Shown one piece after another: positions 26,980 through 36,676 of a stretch of DNA of 64,000 nt (positions are counted from its first letter, which is position 1; the number at the start of each line of letters is the position of its first letter). Where the stretch lies: contig NZ_CP062221.1 of NCBI RefSeq assembly GCF_021590045.1, positions 1,488,001-1,552,000 of the forward strand, written 5' to 3'. The stretch is from Cellulomonas palmilytica. Lineage in GTDB: Bacteria > Actinomycetota > Actinomycetes > Actinomycetales > Cellulomonadaceae. A program made the position numbers and the translations under genes. The notes below the pieces were generated by a model. That model ran no database searches. It had not been told where the DNA came from and saw nothing but the letters and a program-made list of their open reading frames with translations.

Positions 26980-27184
26980 TAGCGTCGCGACAAGGACGTC
27001 GCCCCGGCGTCCCCGGGAGGCCTAGCCCATGGAGCAGCTGCTCCGGGAGGAGGGCCGGACCCGGCCCTTCGCAGGGTCGGACCGCCCCCGTCCCGCCGCC
27101 GCGAGCCGGCCCCCGCACCACCGCGTGCGGGACACCGGAGCGCGACGCCTTCTGCGGCGCACGTAGCGCCGGAGGGAGCACGCC
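26980..27184 (+). promoter_or_regulatory. Promoter (TAGCGT) and structured leader of phoH
   Basis: TAGCGT (26980-26985) is a plausible -10, giving a leader of about 190 nt. The leader holds several hairpins: GGACG/CGTCC (26994-27012), a perfect palindrome GGAGCAGCTGCTCC (27031-27044) and GGGCCGG/CCGGCCC (27052-27067), then GGAGGGAG before the start. The rest of the 362-bp gap from 26823 holds no gene that I can see. Confidence 0.4.
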
Positions 27185-28573
27185 GTGGTCAGCAGCGCAG
27201 CTCAGCAGGGCCCCACCGGACCTGAGGACGGGCAGGACGACGCCCGCCGCACCCACGTCCTCGACACGTCCGTGCTGCTGTCCGACCCGAGAGCGATCTA
27301 CCGCTTCGCGGAGCACGACGTGGTCCTGCCGGTCGTCGTCGTCACCGAGCTCGAGGCCAAGCGGCACCACGCCGAGCTCGGGTACTTCGCCCGATCCGCG
27401 CTGCGCCTGCTCGACGACCTGCGCATCCAGCACGGCCGGCTCGACGAGCCCCTGCCCATCGGCGACCAGGGCGGCACGCTGCGCGTCGAGCTCAACCACA
27501 CCGACCCCTCGGTCCTGCCCGCGGGCTTCCGGCTCGGCGACAACGACACGCGCATCCTCGCGGTCGCCGCGAACCTCGCCGCGGAGGGCCGGGACGTCAC
27601 CGTCGTCTCCAAGGACCTGCCGATGCGCGTCAAGGCGTCCGCGGTGGGGCTGCGCGCCGAGGAGTACCGCCACGAGCTCGCGGTCGAGTCCGGCTGGACC
27701 GGCATGGACGCGCTCGACCTGACCGAGCAGCAGATGTCGCAGCTGTGGGAGCACGAGTCCATCCCGCTCGCGGACGTCGTCAGCACCTCGTCGGAACCCG
27801 GGCCCGGCGCGGGCAACCCCACCGACCTGCCGTGCCACACCGGGCTCGTGCTGCACTCGCCGCGCGGCTCGGCGCTCGGGCGCGTCACGGCGGACAAGCA
27901 CGTCGCGCTCGTGCGCGGCGACCGGGACGTGTTCGGCGTGCACGGTCGCTCGGCCGAGCAGCGCATCGCGATCGACCTGCTGCTCGACGAGGAGATCGGC
28001 ATCGTGTCGCTCGGCGGCCGCGCGGGGACCGGCAAGTCCGCGCTCGCCCTGTGCGCGGGCCTCGAGGCCGTGCTCGAGCGCCGCCAGCACCGCAAGGTCA
28101 TGGTGTTCCGCCCGCTGTACGCGGTCGGCGGCCAGGAGCTCGGCTACCTGCCGGGGTCCGAGGCCGAGAAGATGAACCCCTGGGCGCAGGCCGTGTTCGA
28201 CACGCTCGGCGCGCTCGTCTCGCGCGAGGTCGTCGAGGAGGTCATGGACCGCGACCTGCTCGAGGTCCTGCCGCTCACGCACATCCGCGGCCGGTCGCTG
28301 CACGACGCGTTCGTGATCGTCGACGAGGCGCAGTCCCTCGAGCGCAACGTGCTGCTCACCGTGCTGTCCCGCATCGGGCAGAGCTCGCGCGTGGTCCTCA
28401 CGCACGACGTCGCGCAGCGCGACAACCTGCGCGTCGGGCGGCACGACGGCGTCGCGGCGGTCATCGAGGCGCTCAAGGGCCACCCGCTGTTCGCGCACGT
28501 GACGCTCACCCGGTCCGAGCGGTCGCCCGTCGCGGCGCTCGTCACCGAGCTGCTCGAGGGCATCGAGGTCTGA
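27185..28573 (+). CDS. PhoH2-type protein: PIN RNase domain fused to PhoH ATPase
   Basis: 462 residues. N-terminal PIN domain (about 22-160): [35 protein letters not shown] and [12 protein letters not shown] supply the acidic residues of the RNase site. The C-terminal PhoH domain (about 250-462) has Walker [16 protein letters not shown], Walker [17 protein letters not shown], and the NPWAQ and [12 protein letters not shown] segments. Mycobacterial PhoH2 is an ATP-dependent RNA helicase/RNase, so a similar role is likely. GTG 27185 after GGAGGGAG. It ends only 9 bp from the convergent ABC gene. Confidence 0.93.
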   Translation: MVSSAAQQGPTGPEDGQDDARRTHVLDTSVLLSDPRAIYRFAEHDVVLPVVVVTELEAKRHHAELGYFARSALRLLDDLRIQHGRLDEPLPIGDQGGTLRVELNHTDPSVLPAGFRLGDNDTRILAVAANLAAEGRDVTVVSKDLPMRVKASAVGLRAEEYRHELAVESGWTGMDALDLTEQQMSQLWEHESIPLADVVSTSSEPGPGAGNPTDLPCHTGLVLHSPRGSALGRVTADKHVALVRGDRDVFGVHGRSAEQRIAIDLLLDEEIGIVSLGGRAGTGKSALALCAGLEAVLERRQHRKVMVFRPLYAVGGQELGYLPGSEAEKMNPWAQAVFDTLGALVSREVVEEVMDRDLLEVLPLTHIRGRSLHDAFVIVDEAQSLERNVLLTVLSRIGQSSRVVLTHDVAQRDNLRVGRHDGVAAVIEALKGHPLFAHVTLTRSERSPVAALVTELLEGIEV

Positions 28574-28582
28574 GCACCGGGC

Positions 28583-29305
28583 TCACCCCTCGGTGAGCAC
28601 CCCGTCCTGCAGGCGCACGACCCGGTCGGCCAGCGACATCATGACCGGGTCGTGCGTCGCGACGAGAGCGGTGGTGCGCTCGTGCTCGACGACCGCGCGC
28701 AGCAGGCCCATGATCGCGACACCCGTCGCGGAGTCGAGCTGGCCGGTGGGCTCGTCGGCGACGAGCAGGCGCGGCGAGTTCGCCAAGGCACGCGCGATCG
28801 CGACGCGCTGCTGCTGACCACCCGACAGCTCGCCGGGGCGCTGGTTCGCGTGCCCGCCGAGCCCGACGAGGTCGAGCAGCAGCGCCACGCGCTCGTCGCG
28901 CGCCTTCGGCGGGATCTTGCGCAGCCGCAGCGGCACGCCGACGTTCTCGGCCGCCGAGAGCACGGGCACCAGGCCGAACGTCTGGAACACGAACGACACC
29001 ACGTCGCGGCGCAGCGCCACGAGCCCGCGCTCGCCGAGCCGGGACACCTCCTGGCCGTCGACGACCACGCGGCCCTCGTCGGGACGGTCGAGCCCGCCGA
29101 CGACGTTGAGCAGCGTCGTCTTGCCCGAGCCGGACCGTCCGACGAGCACGACGAGCTCGCCCGGCGCGATCGAGAGCGACACGTCGCGCAGCGCGTGCAC
29201 CGCCGCGTCGCCCGTGCCGTACGTGCGCGACACGTGCTCGACGAGCACCATCGGCTCCGCCGTGGTCGCGACGTGCCGGCCCTGCTGCGCTGTCTCGACG
29301 CTCAT
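28583..29305 (-). CDS. ABC ATPase of MacB/LolD type (FtsX-permease partner)
   Basis: 240 residues. Walker A VGRSGSGKTTLLNV, Q-loop SFVFQTFGLVPVLSAAENV, signature GELSGGQQQRVAIARAL, Walker B LLVADEPTGQLDS, switch His in ATHDPVM: a complete MacB/LolD-class ATPase. The N-terminus (1-18) is an unstructured extension. The start overlaps the stop of the preceding ATPase gene (ATGA), making it the last gene of a four-gene operon with two FtsX permeases. Substrates of such systems include lipoproteins, antibiotics and peptides. Confidence 0.93.
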   Translation of the reverse strand: MSVETAQQGRHVATTAEPMVLVEHVSRTYGTGDAAVHALRDVSLSIAPGELVVLVGRSGSGKTTLLNVVGGLDRPDEGRVVVDGQEVSRLGERGLVALRRDVVSFVFQTFGLVPVLSAAENVGVPLRLRKIPPKARDERVALLLDLVGLGGHANQRPGELSGGQQQRVAIARALANSPRLLVADEPTGQLDSATGVAIMGLLRAVVEHERTTALVATHDPVMMSLADRVVRLQDGVLTEG

Positions 29306-30357
29306 CGCGCACCTCCCTCGTCCGTGCCGGATGCGACCCCTGTGCCGGATGCGACCCCTGTGCCGGATGCGACGCCCGTGCCCGATGCGACGTCCGTGCC
29401 GGATGCGACGCCCGTGCCGGTGCCCGACGGCACCACGCGCGGCCGGTCCGGCCACACCGAGACGTGCGACGCCTCGAGCGCGAGCCGCACGCGCCCCGAG
29501 AGCTCGAGCGCCTCGCGGTACTCCGCGGGCAGCTGCACGCGTCCGGCGCGGTCGAGCACCGCGAACTCCTCGGCCACCACGTGCTCGGTCCCGTCGTCGC
29601 GCAGGTGCGTGCGGCGCACGGTCTCCGACGACGTGCGCCCGTCGCGGATCGCGACCGTGCGCTGCACGTGCTCGCTCACGCCCGGGTCGTGCGTCACGAC
29701 GACGACCGTCGTGCCGAGCTCGCGGTTGACGAGCCGCAGGCACTCGAGCACCTGGTCGGACGTCGCGGAGTCCAGCTCGCCGGTCGGCTCGTCGGCGAAC
29801 ACGACCTGCGGCGACGTGGCGAGCGCGACGCCGATCGCGACGCGCTGCTGCTCACCGCCCGACAGCTGGCCCGGACGCCGGTCCGCGCAGTAGCCCACGC
29901 CGAGCAGGTCGAGCAGCTCGGCGGCACGCGCCTCGCGTTCACGGCGGCCGCGCCCCGCGAGCGCGAGCGGCATCGTGACGTTCTCGGTCGCGGTCAGGTA
30001 CGGCACGAGGTTGCGGGCCGTCTGCTGCCACACGAACCCGACCATCTCGCGCCGGTACGCGACGCGCTGCGCGGACGTCATGGCCATGAGGTCCCAGTCG
30101 CCCACCCGCACGCGCCCGGCGGTCGGCACGTCGAGGCCCGACAGGACCGCGAGCAGCGTCGACTTGCCGGAGCCGGACGCGCCGACGATCGCGACGAGCT
30201 CGCCGGGCTCGACGAGCAGGTCGAGGCCCTGCAGCGCCTGCACCTCGATGCCCTCGGACTGGTAGATGCGCACCAGGGAGTCGCACACGATGAGCGCGTC
30301 CTGGCCGAACGCGGGAGCGCCGGCCTCCTGGGTGAGCCGGTCGAGCGTCGTCGTCAT
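29302..30357 (-). CDS. ABC ATPase of MacB type with AbrB-like C-terminal domain and VASGTG repeats
   Basis: 351 residues. The ATPase core has Walker A VGASGSGKSTLLA, Q-loop VWQQTARNLVPYL, signature GQLSGGEQQRVAIG, Walker B VVFADEPTGELDS and VTHDPGVSEHV. After residue 250 comes a short segment EFAVLDRAGRVQLPAEYREALELSGRVRLALEASHVSVWPDRPRV, which looks like an AbrB/MazE swapped-hairpin domain (D-x-x-G-R-V-x-L-P). The last 45 residues are tandem VASGTG repeats. This domain order is unusual for an ABC exporter and may give a dimerisation or regulatory function (inference). First ATPase gene of the operon, 19 bp after the permease. Confidence 0.88.
   Translation of the reverse strand: MTTTLDRLTQEAGAPAFGQDALIVCDSLVRIYQSEGIEVQALQGLDLLVEPGELVAIVGASGSGKSTLLAVLSGLDVPTAGRVRVGDWDLMAMTSAQRVAYRREMVGFVWQQTARNLVPYLTATENVTMPLALAGRGRREREARAAELLDLLGVGYCADRRPGQLSGGEQQRVAIGVALATSPQVVFADEPTGELDSATSDQVLECLRLVNRELGTTVVVVTHDPGVSEHVQRTVAIRDGRTSSETVRRTHLRDDGTEHVVAEEFAVLDRAGRVQLPAEYREALELSGRVRLALEASHVSVWPDRPRVVPSGTGTGVASGTDVASGTGVASGTGVASGTGVASGTDEGGAR
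29323..29412 (-). repeat. 18-bp tandem repeats (5 units, VASGTG)
   Basis: Five 18-bp units encode the VASGTG/D repeats at the C-terminus of the ABC ATPase. Units differ at one to three bases, which suggests recent duplication with drift. Confidence 0.9.
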
Positions 30358-30376
30358 CGCGCCTCCTTCGTCGTCG

Positions 30377-33115
30377 TCATCGTTCCGCCTCGCGGATGCC
30401 GAGGGCCAGGTCGTCGTCCCGCCGTGTGCGTGCCTCGACCTCGACCGCGACCGCGAGGCCCGCGGCGAGCGCCCCGACCGCGACCGCGAACGGCAGCCAG
30501 GTGACGGTCACGCGCGTCGTGCCGGGCTCGCCCGTGAGCGCGGACAGGCCCAGCGCGTTCGTCAGGAGCCACGGCACGACGACGCCGATCGCGGAGCCCG
30601 CGAGCAGTCCCGCCACCGCGATCGGCGCGACCTCGCCCGCGGACAGGCGGCGCGCGGTGCCCGCGTCGAGGCCGAGCGTCCGCAGCACGTGCAGCGTGCG
30701 GCGCCGGTCGCGCGCGGTCGCGACGACGGTGAGGACGAGCGCGACGACCGCGAGCACGGCGAGCGCGGCCTGCGCGACGCGCAGCAGCGTGCGCAGGCCG
30801 GTGGTCAGGGGGGAGGAGTTCCACGTGTCCAGCCACTCGACGCGGCTCAGCACGCTCACCTCGGGCAGCGCCGCGACGGCCTCGGCGACGACGGCCTCGT
30901 CGGCACCCCGGCCGAGCACCCACGTGGTCTGCGCGGGGACGGGCGCGCCGAGCCCGGCGGCCAGCGCCGTGCGGTCGACGACGACCGTGGGCGCGCCGTC
31001 CACGCGGACGCTCGTCGTGCCGCGCACGTCGACCGGCACGAACACGTCCGTCGTCCACACCTGCGGGTCGAAGGCCTCGGCGATCCGCTGCAGCTCGGGC
31101 GAGACGAGCGCGGGCACGCCTCCTGGCGCGTCGGCGCCCAACCCGGCGAGCCCGTCGTCGACCACCGCGCCCTGCGCGGCCCGCAGCCGCGCCCAGTGCT
31201 CCGCGTCGACCGCGAGCAGCGTGACGTCCACGCCCGAGCCGACGCCGAACGTGCGGCTCACCCACGTGCGCGAGCCGACGACGCTCGTCACGCCGTCCTG
31301 CGTGCGCAGCGCGTCGAGCACCGCGTCGTCCACCGGCCCGTCGATCCGCACGTCGCCCCCCACCAGGAGGTCGGCGGCGCGGTCCTGCCCGCGGTCCACG
31401 GTCGTGACCGTGATGCCGCTGAACACGACGAGCGCGACGGCCACGGTGACGGACAGCAGGGGGATCGCCGTGCGGCTCGCACGCTCGGCGCGCGCGGTCG
31501 CGACCAGTCCGGCGAGCGCGGGACCGCGCGACGCGACGGCACGCAGGCGGCGCAGCACGGGCGGGACGACGTGCGCGGCGAGCACCGTCGCGGCGCCGGC
31601 GAGCAGCACGGGCGTCGCGGCGAGCAGCCAGTCGACGTCGCCGGCGCTGCTCGACAGCAGACCGCGCGAGCGCACCGACAGCAGCGCCCCGGCCGCGACG
31701 GCCAGGAGCGTGAGCTCCGCGACGAGCCGACGCGTGCGGCGGCGCGACGCGAGCCGGTCGCGGTCCGCGCGGTTGGCGGGCACCCGGCGCCCGGTCCAGG
31801 ACCGGCGCACGAGCGCGGCGGCCAGCACCGCGGGCGCGAGCACGCCGACCGCGGCGACGGCGGCACCCGGCCACCACGAGCCGCCGACGCGCGGCAGCAG
31901 CAGCACGAGCAGACCGACGGCCACCGCGCTCGCGGACGCCGCGAGCGGCACCGACTCGAGCAGCGACCGCCAGCCCACGGATGCGACCGACGCGCCGCGC
32001 GCCCGCTCCAGCGTGAGCGTCGCGGACCGGCGCTCCACCAGAAGGCGGGCGGCGAGCAGGATCGTCAGCGCCCCGACCGACACGATGCCGAGCAGCAGCA
32101 CGCTCGCCTGCGCGGTCGCCCCCGCGAGGCGCGCGCGGTACTCGAGCAGCACGTCGTCGAGCGACGTCGCGAGCGTGGGCGTGCGCGCGTCGCGCAGCTG
32201 CAGCGGGCCGGGGTCGGCCCGCAGGTCCACGACCTGCGCCGCGAGCGTGCGCGCACGTGCGGCGGTGAGGCGGTCGGGCAGCGCGACGAACCGGACGTCG
32301 GTCGTCACGGCGGTCGGCTGCATCGCGACGAGCAGGTCCGGCACGGACGCGTCGGTCACGAGCAGCCCGGCGGCCGCGACCGACCCCGTCGACGCGGGCG
32401 CGGGCGTCGCGGTGACGAACTCGGGCAGCGCGGTCCACACCGGGTCCTGCGGGTCGACGACCTCGTACGTGCCGACGACGACCGCGGTGAGCCGGGTGAC
32501 CATCGCCCCGGTCACGCGCACCTCGTCGCCCAGCGCGAGCCCGAGGGCGTCGAGCGCGTCGGCGGTGACGCCCACCTCGACGCGGCGCTCGAGCGTCGAG
32601 AGCGGCTGCTCCTCCGCGGGCTGCACGTCCGCGAGCAGCTCGGGTGCGCGGCCGGAGACCCACCGCACGGCGTCTTGCCCGTCGGAGGCGATGACGTAGC
32701 CCGCGCGCGCGACCGCGGTCCCGGCCGGCACGGTCGCGGTCCACGCGGACGTCGTCGTCGACAGCGACGGTCCCGCGAGGTCCGCCCGCAGGCCGGCGGG
32801 GATGCCCGCGTCGACGGTCGCGGCGTCGCGGTGCAGGGCCTCGGCCGCGTCGTCGGGGCGGACCCCGGCGAGCGGCGGGGTGGCGCCGGTGACGCGCGCG
32901 ACCACGTCGGTGTCGGGGCGGCTGCGCTCGACGGCGTCGCGGGCACCGGCGTCGGCGACGCTCGTCACGAGCCGCGGCGCGAGGAGCGCGACCAGCACGA
33001 GCGCCGCGAGGAGCGCCCCCGTCAGCGCGAGCAGGCCGGCGTCGGTGCGGGCGCGGCGCCGCACCAGGAGCGGGCCGGCGGCGCCGACCGTCCGGATCCT
33101 CGTCGTGGCGTTCAT
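30377..33115 (-). CDS. FtsX/MacB-like ABC permease, 912 residues
   Basis: Large FtsX-type permease. N-terminal membrane helix (about 24-50), a long extracytoplasmic domain, three central helices around LLGIVSVGALTILLAARLLVERR and ARGASVASVGWRSLLES, further helices, a second extracytoplasmic domain, and a C-terminal FtsX core (AALAVLAVVALVLTVVATARDRRRTLHVLRTLGLDAGTARRLSAGE). The duplicated layout resembles actinobacterial YtrF/FtsX transporters. It couples to the two ATPases downstream. Its start overlaps the stop of the upstream permease (ATGA). The substrate is unknown. Confidence 0.88.
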   Translation of the reverse strand: MNATTRIRTVGAAGPLLVRRRARTDAGLLALTGALLAALVLVALLAPRLVTSVADAGARDAVERSRPDTDVVARVTGATPPLAGVRPDDAAEALHRDAATVDAGIPAGLRADLAGPSLSTTTSAWTATVPAGTAVARAGYVIASDGQDAVRWVSGRAPELLADVQPAEEQPLSTLERRVEVGVTADALDALGLALGDEVRVTGAMVTRLTAVVVGTYEVVDPQDPVWTALPEFVTATPAPASTGSVAAAGLLVTDASVPDLLVAMQPTAVTTDVRFVALPDRLTAARARTLAAQVVDLRADPGPLQLRDARTPTLATSLDDVLLEYRARLAGATAQASVLLLGIVSVGALTILLAARLLVERRSATLTLERARGASVASVGWRSLLESVPLAASASAVAVGLLVLLLPRVGGSWWPGAAVAAVGVLAPAVLAAALVRRSWTGRRVPANRADRDRLASRRRTRRLVAELTLLAVAAGALLSVRSRGLLSSSAGDVDWLLAATPVLLAGAATVLAAHVVPPVLRRLRAVASRGPALAGLVATARAERASRTAIPLLSVTVAVALVVFSGITVTTVDRGQDRAADLLVGGDVRIDGPVDDAVLDALRTQDGVTSVVGSRTWVSRTFGVGSGVDVTLLAVDAEHWARLRAAQGAVVDDGLAGLGADAPGGVPALVSPELQRIAEAFDPQVWTTDVFVPVDVRGTTSVRVDGAPTVVVDRTALAAGLGAPVPAQTTWVLGRGADEAVVAEAVAALPEVSVLSRVEWLDTWNSSPLTTGLRTLLRVAQAALAVLAVVALVLTVVATARDRRRTLHVLRTLGLDAGTARRLSAGEVAPIAVAGLLAGSAIGVVVPWLLTNALGLSALTGEPGTTRVTVTWLPFAVAVGALAAGLAVAVEVEARTRRDDDLALGIREAER

Positions 33116-36100
33116 CCCTCGTCCCCCAGTCGCAGGAGCGCACCGGACGTGCGGCGCAGCAGGGCGCGCGTGGTGACGACGACCGCGAGCGTGGCCCCGG
33201 CCGCGACCGCCGCCACGACCGTGCCCAGCACGGGCCACGGCCACTCCACGAGGACCGCGGGCACGGGGGCGAGCCCGACGTCGGAGACGGTCACGAGCGG
33301 CGTGACGACGCGCACGAGCAGCGCACCCACCGCGAGACCGGCGGCGGTGCCGAGCGCACCGAGCAGCGAGTACTCGCCGAGCACCGCGCGCGACAGCGCA
33401 CCGCGAGACGCGCCGAGCGCCTGCAGCCGCGCGAGCTCGAGGCGGCGCGTGCGCACCGCGACGGTCGCGCTGAGCGCGATGCCCGTGACGGCGAGCGCGA
33501 CGGCGGCGAGCGTGACGCTCCACAGCGCCGCGGGGATGCCGACGTGCAGCGGGCCGCGCGTCGCCTCGCGAGCGGTCTCGACGCGCGTCGTCGCGGCGCC
33601 CACGCCCGCCTGCGTGACGGCGTCCGCGGCAGCCGGTGCGGCGTCGTCGTCGACCAGGGCCCACCACTCGTCGACGAGCGCGTCCCGGGCGCCGGTGACG
33701 AGCGTGGCGCGGGTGAGCGCGTCGCGGTCCACCAGCACGCCGTCGCCCGTCGGCAGGCTCGGCAGGTACGGGACGACGCCGTCGACGCGCAGCTGCACGT
33801 CGATCCCGTCGACCTGCACGGCCAGCACGTCGTCCTGCGTGGCGGACAGCGTCTCGAGCATGCCGGGGGTGACCAGTGCGTGCACGATCGGCTCACGGTC
33901 GAACGCGGTGGTGAACAGCGCGCCCATCCCCATGGTGATCAGCCCCATGTCGGTGACCGCGGTGACGTGCAGCGCGCCCGCGTCGACCCACGTCGCCCCC
34001 AGGCGTGTGCCGGGCATCATCGGGTCCCACGTCGACGGCGACGCGGTGCGCCACCGCACCCGGCCGAGGTCCACGGGCGTCTCACCGCCGTCCGCGTCGA
34101 GCGCACGCACGTCGGAGACAACGCCCTCGACGCCGATCTGCCACGAGTCGGGGTCGTCGAGCTCGAGCGAGGCGAACGGTGCGCTCAGGCGCAGCGTCAC
34201 GCCGACGACGTGCGTCGCGCCGAGGCCCTCGGGCAGGTCGACCGTGACGGGCAGGGGGCTGACGTCCTCGATGCCCGGGGCCGACTGGGGCGGGAAGGTC
34301 CCGACGTCGAGGGTCGTGCGGGCGCCGCGCGCGTCGGCGAGCACGAGCGACGCCGTGACCCGGCCCGCGAGGACGGGCTGGCCCGTCCAGAAACGCAGGT
34401 CGAGCGCGAGCTGCCGGGCGTCGGCGGGCACCGGTGCGCCCGTGACGACCGTGGTGGGTGCCAGGCTCGCGGCCGCAGCGGCCCACCCCTCGTCGAGCCG
34501 ACCGCGCAGGAGGTCGCCCGCGTGGCGGGTGTCCAGCGCGACGAGCGTCGCCGGCGAGCCCGTGGCGAGCGTCGCCGCGCCCGTGGCGACCGCGACCTGC
34601 GCCTGGCGTCGCGCGACGGGGGAGACGACGACGAGGTCGTCGACGCCCGCGAGCCGCGCGGACTGCTCGAGCGTCGTGCCGTCGAGGTCCTGCACGCGCA
34701 GGTCGGTGCCCACGGCCAGCTCGGCCTGCTCGCGCTGCGACACGTGCCAGGTCGCGAGCCAGCCCTGGGCGAACGTGCCGGTGGCGACCGCGAGCGTCAC
34801 GAGCAGCACCGCGCCCCCGGCCCGGTGCGGGCGACGGCTGACCTGCCACGCGGCGAGCGGGGCGACGAGCGCGCGCGAGCGCGCGGCCACGAGCTCGCCG
34901 ACGCGCGCCACGAGCGGGAGCACGCGGCCGGCGACCACGCCGCCCGCGAGCAGCACGAGCGCGGGCGCGGCGACGAGGAGCGGGTCGACGTCGCCCGAGC
35001 TGTCGAGCACCGCGGAGCCGTGCCGTGCGAGCTGCCACAGCGCGACACCCGCGACGACGACGACCGCGAGGTCGACGCCCGAGCGCGCGAACATCTGGCG
35101 ACGGTCCTGGCGGACCTCCTGCTGCTCGGTGTCGACGGCCGACACGCGGCGGCGCAGCGAGGGTGCGAGCAGCACCGCGGCGAGCAGCGCGGCCGCGACC
35201 GCGCAGGTCAGCCACAGCGTCGCGGGGGTGCCGGGGTCGACCGCGAGCCCGGCGTCGCGCAGCAGCGGTGCGCTCGCGAGCGCGCGGTAGGCGAGGTGCG
35301 CGAGCCAGGGCGCGAGTGCCGCGGCGACGGCCGCGACGCCGAGCGCCTCGAGCGCCGCGAGGCCGACGAGCTGCGGTGCCGACGCGCCGCGGGACGTCAG
35401 GAGCGTCTGCTCGGCGGTGCGTCGCTCGGCGAGCAGCCGGGCCGCGATGAGCAGCACGGTCACCGCGACGACGAGCAGCAGGAGGCCGACCACGACGACG
35501 CCGACGCGGGTCACGCCGAGGCTCGCCGAGATCGTGTCGAGCGTCCGGTCGAGCGACGTGGACAGGTCGACGGTCGCGGCGGGGACGGACGCGTACGCGT
35601 CGGTCTGTGCGGTGCTCAGCCGCACCCGCAGCGCGTCGAGCTGCGCGGGGGTCGCGGCGTCGAGGTCGGGGTACGCGACGTGGCGCACCACGCCGGGGAC
35701 GACCGCGCCCGCGTCGCGCGCGACGACGAACGGGCCCCACGCGTCGGTCGTCACGGAGCCGAACGTGTTGGGCACGGGGTAGTCGGGGTCGTGCACGCGG
35801 CCGGCGAGCACGTCGCGCGTCCACAGGGCGCGGGGCGGGTCGATCCGGTAGACGCCGACGACCCGGACGGGGATGTCGGCGCCGACGTCCGTCCCGGTCA
35901 GCCGGAGGTCGGTGCCGACCTTCCACCCGTTGGCGTCGGCGGCCGCCTCGGGGACCGCGACGGGGGTCGCGTACGAGCCGGGGACCTGGCTGCCGGTCGG
36001 CCACTCGCCGTCGACGAGCGTCGCGTGCTCGGGGACGACGGGGTAGTCGGCGAGGTAGACGATCCGCGTGCGCGCTACGGCCTCGTCGCCCATGGCGAAC

Positions 36101-36438
36101 AGCCAGGGCGACGACGTCCACGTCTCGACGCGCGCCGGCACGTCGGCGAGCAGCGTCTCGAGGGCTTCGGCCGCGCGGGCGGTCACCGTCTCGGGCGACT
36201 CCTGCCCGACGACCGCGCGCAGGTCGATCGTCGTGTCCTGCACCGCAGCGCGGTCGAGCGCGACCTGGGGCGCCCGTGTCTCACCGGTCGAGAGCAGGAG
36301 CGCGAACGTGCCGAGCAGGGTCGTCGCGACGAGCGTCACCGCGAGCACCGCGAGCAGCAGGGTGCTCTGCGCCCGGGCGCGGTGCGCCAGCAACCGCGGC
36401 ATCCAGCCCAACGCCCGACCTCCCCGACCTCGCGTCAC
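33112..36438 (-). CDS. FtsX/MacB-like ABC permease, 1108 residues
   Basis: First gene of the export operon. N-terminal helix (about 24-50, STLLLAVLAVTLVATTLLGTFALLL), an extracytoplasmic domain with PVPNTFGSVTTDAWGPFV, a three-helix FtsX bundle with ARLLAERRTAEQTLLTSRGASAPQL, a middle helical region, a second large outer domain (about 560-950), and a C-terminal FtsX core with VRTRRLELARLQALGASRGALSRAVLGEYSLLG. The two FtsX bundles probably pair with those of the next permease. Start GTG 36438; MPRLLAHR inside is an alternative start. The gene is divergent from the MFS gene. Confidence 0.88.
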   Translation of the reverse strand: MTRGRGGRALGWMPRLLAHRARAQSTLLLAVLAVTLVATTLLGTFALLLSTGETRAPQVALDRAAVQDTTIDLRAVVGQESPETVTARAAEALETLLADVPARVETWTSSPWLFAMGDEAVARTRIVYLADYPVVPEHATLVDGEWPTGSQVPGSYATPVAVPEAAADANGWKVGTDLRLTGTDVGADIPVRVVGVYRIDPPRALWTRDVLAGRVHDPDYPVPNTFGSVTTDAWGPFVVARDAGAVVPGVVRHVAYPDLDAATPAQLDALRVRLSTAQTDAYASVPAATVDLSTSLDRTLDTISASLGVTRVGVVVVGLLLLVVAVTVLLIAARLLAERRTAEQTLLTSRGASAPQLVGLAALEALGVAAVAAALAPWLAHLAYRALASAPLLRDAGLAVDPGTPATLWLTCAVAAALLAAVLLAPSLRRRVSAVDTEQQEVRQDRRQMFARSGVDLAVVVVAGVALWQLARHGSAVLDSSGDVDPLLVAAPALVLLAGGVVAGRVLPLVARVGELVAARSRALVAPLAAWQVSRRPHRAGGAVLLVTLAVATGTFAQGWLATWHVSQREQAELAVGTDLRVQDLDGTTLEQSARLAGVDDLVVVSPVARRQAQVAVATGAATLATGSPATLVALDTRHAGDLLRGRLDEGWAAAAASLAPTTVVTGAPVPADARQLALDLRFWTGQPVLAGRVTASLVLADARGARTTLDVGTFPPQSAPGIEDVSPLPVTVDLPEGLGATHVVGVTLRLSAPFASLELDDPDSWQIGVEGVVSDVRALDADGGETPVDLGRVRWRTASPSTWDPMMPGTRLGATWVDAGALHVTAVTDMGLITMGMGALFTTAFDREPIVHALVTPGMLETLSATQDDVLAVQVDGIDVQLRVDGVVPYLPSLPTGDGVLVDRDALTRATLVTGARDALVDEWWALVDDDAAPAAADAVTQAGVGAATTRVETAREATRGPLHVGIPAALWSVTLAAVALAVTGIALSATVAVRTRRLELARLQALGASRGALSRAVLGEYSLLGALGTAAGLAVGALLVRVVTPLVTVSDVGLAPVPAVLVEWPWPVLGTVVAAVAAGATLAVVVTTRALLRRTSGALLRLGDEG

Positions 36439-36487
36439 CGGCCTGACCAGGCCTGTCGCGTCGAACGTAGCCCAGCGGACAGCACCG

Positions 36488-36501
36488 GGGGAGCGTTCCC
36501 A
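36488..36501. promoter_or_regulatory. CebR/LacI-like operator in the FtsX-MFS intergenic region
   Basis: GGGGAGCGTTCCCA differs at two positions from the cellobiose-repressor box TGGGAGCGCTCCCA. It lies 50 bp before the FtsX gene start. A second dyad-like GTGGGATCCCCAC is at 36552-36564. The gap (36439-36762) holds no gene that I can see. Confidence 0.4.
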
Positions 36502-36676
36502 CGACAGTGGCCCGAGCCTTGTCCGGCCCGTTCAACCGGCATCGGCACAACGGTGGGATCCCCACAGCAACCTTTTCCTGGGTCACTCGGACGGGTGAAC
36601 GGCAGGGTGCTTGCGGCAGCCGGGAGGCGGTGTCCGTGGCCGCGCCTAGGCTCGGGGACGGGCCGCCCTCCATCCG

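Noticed and set aside
30266..35290. Plus-strand frame of over 1600 codons opposite the FtsX permeases and ATPases
   Set aside because: No recognisable domain and composition of an antisense shadow; the minus-strand frames carry clear ABC/FtsX motifs.
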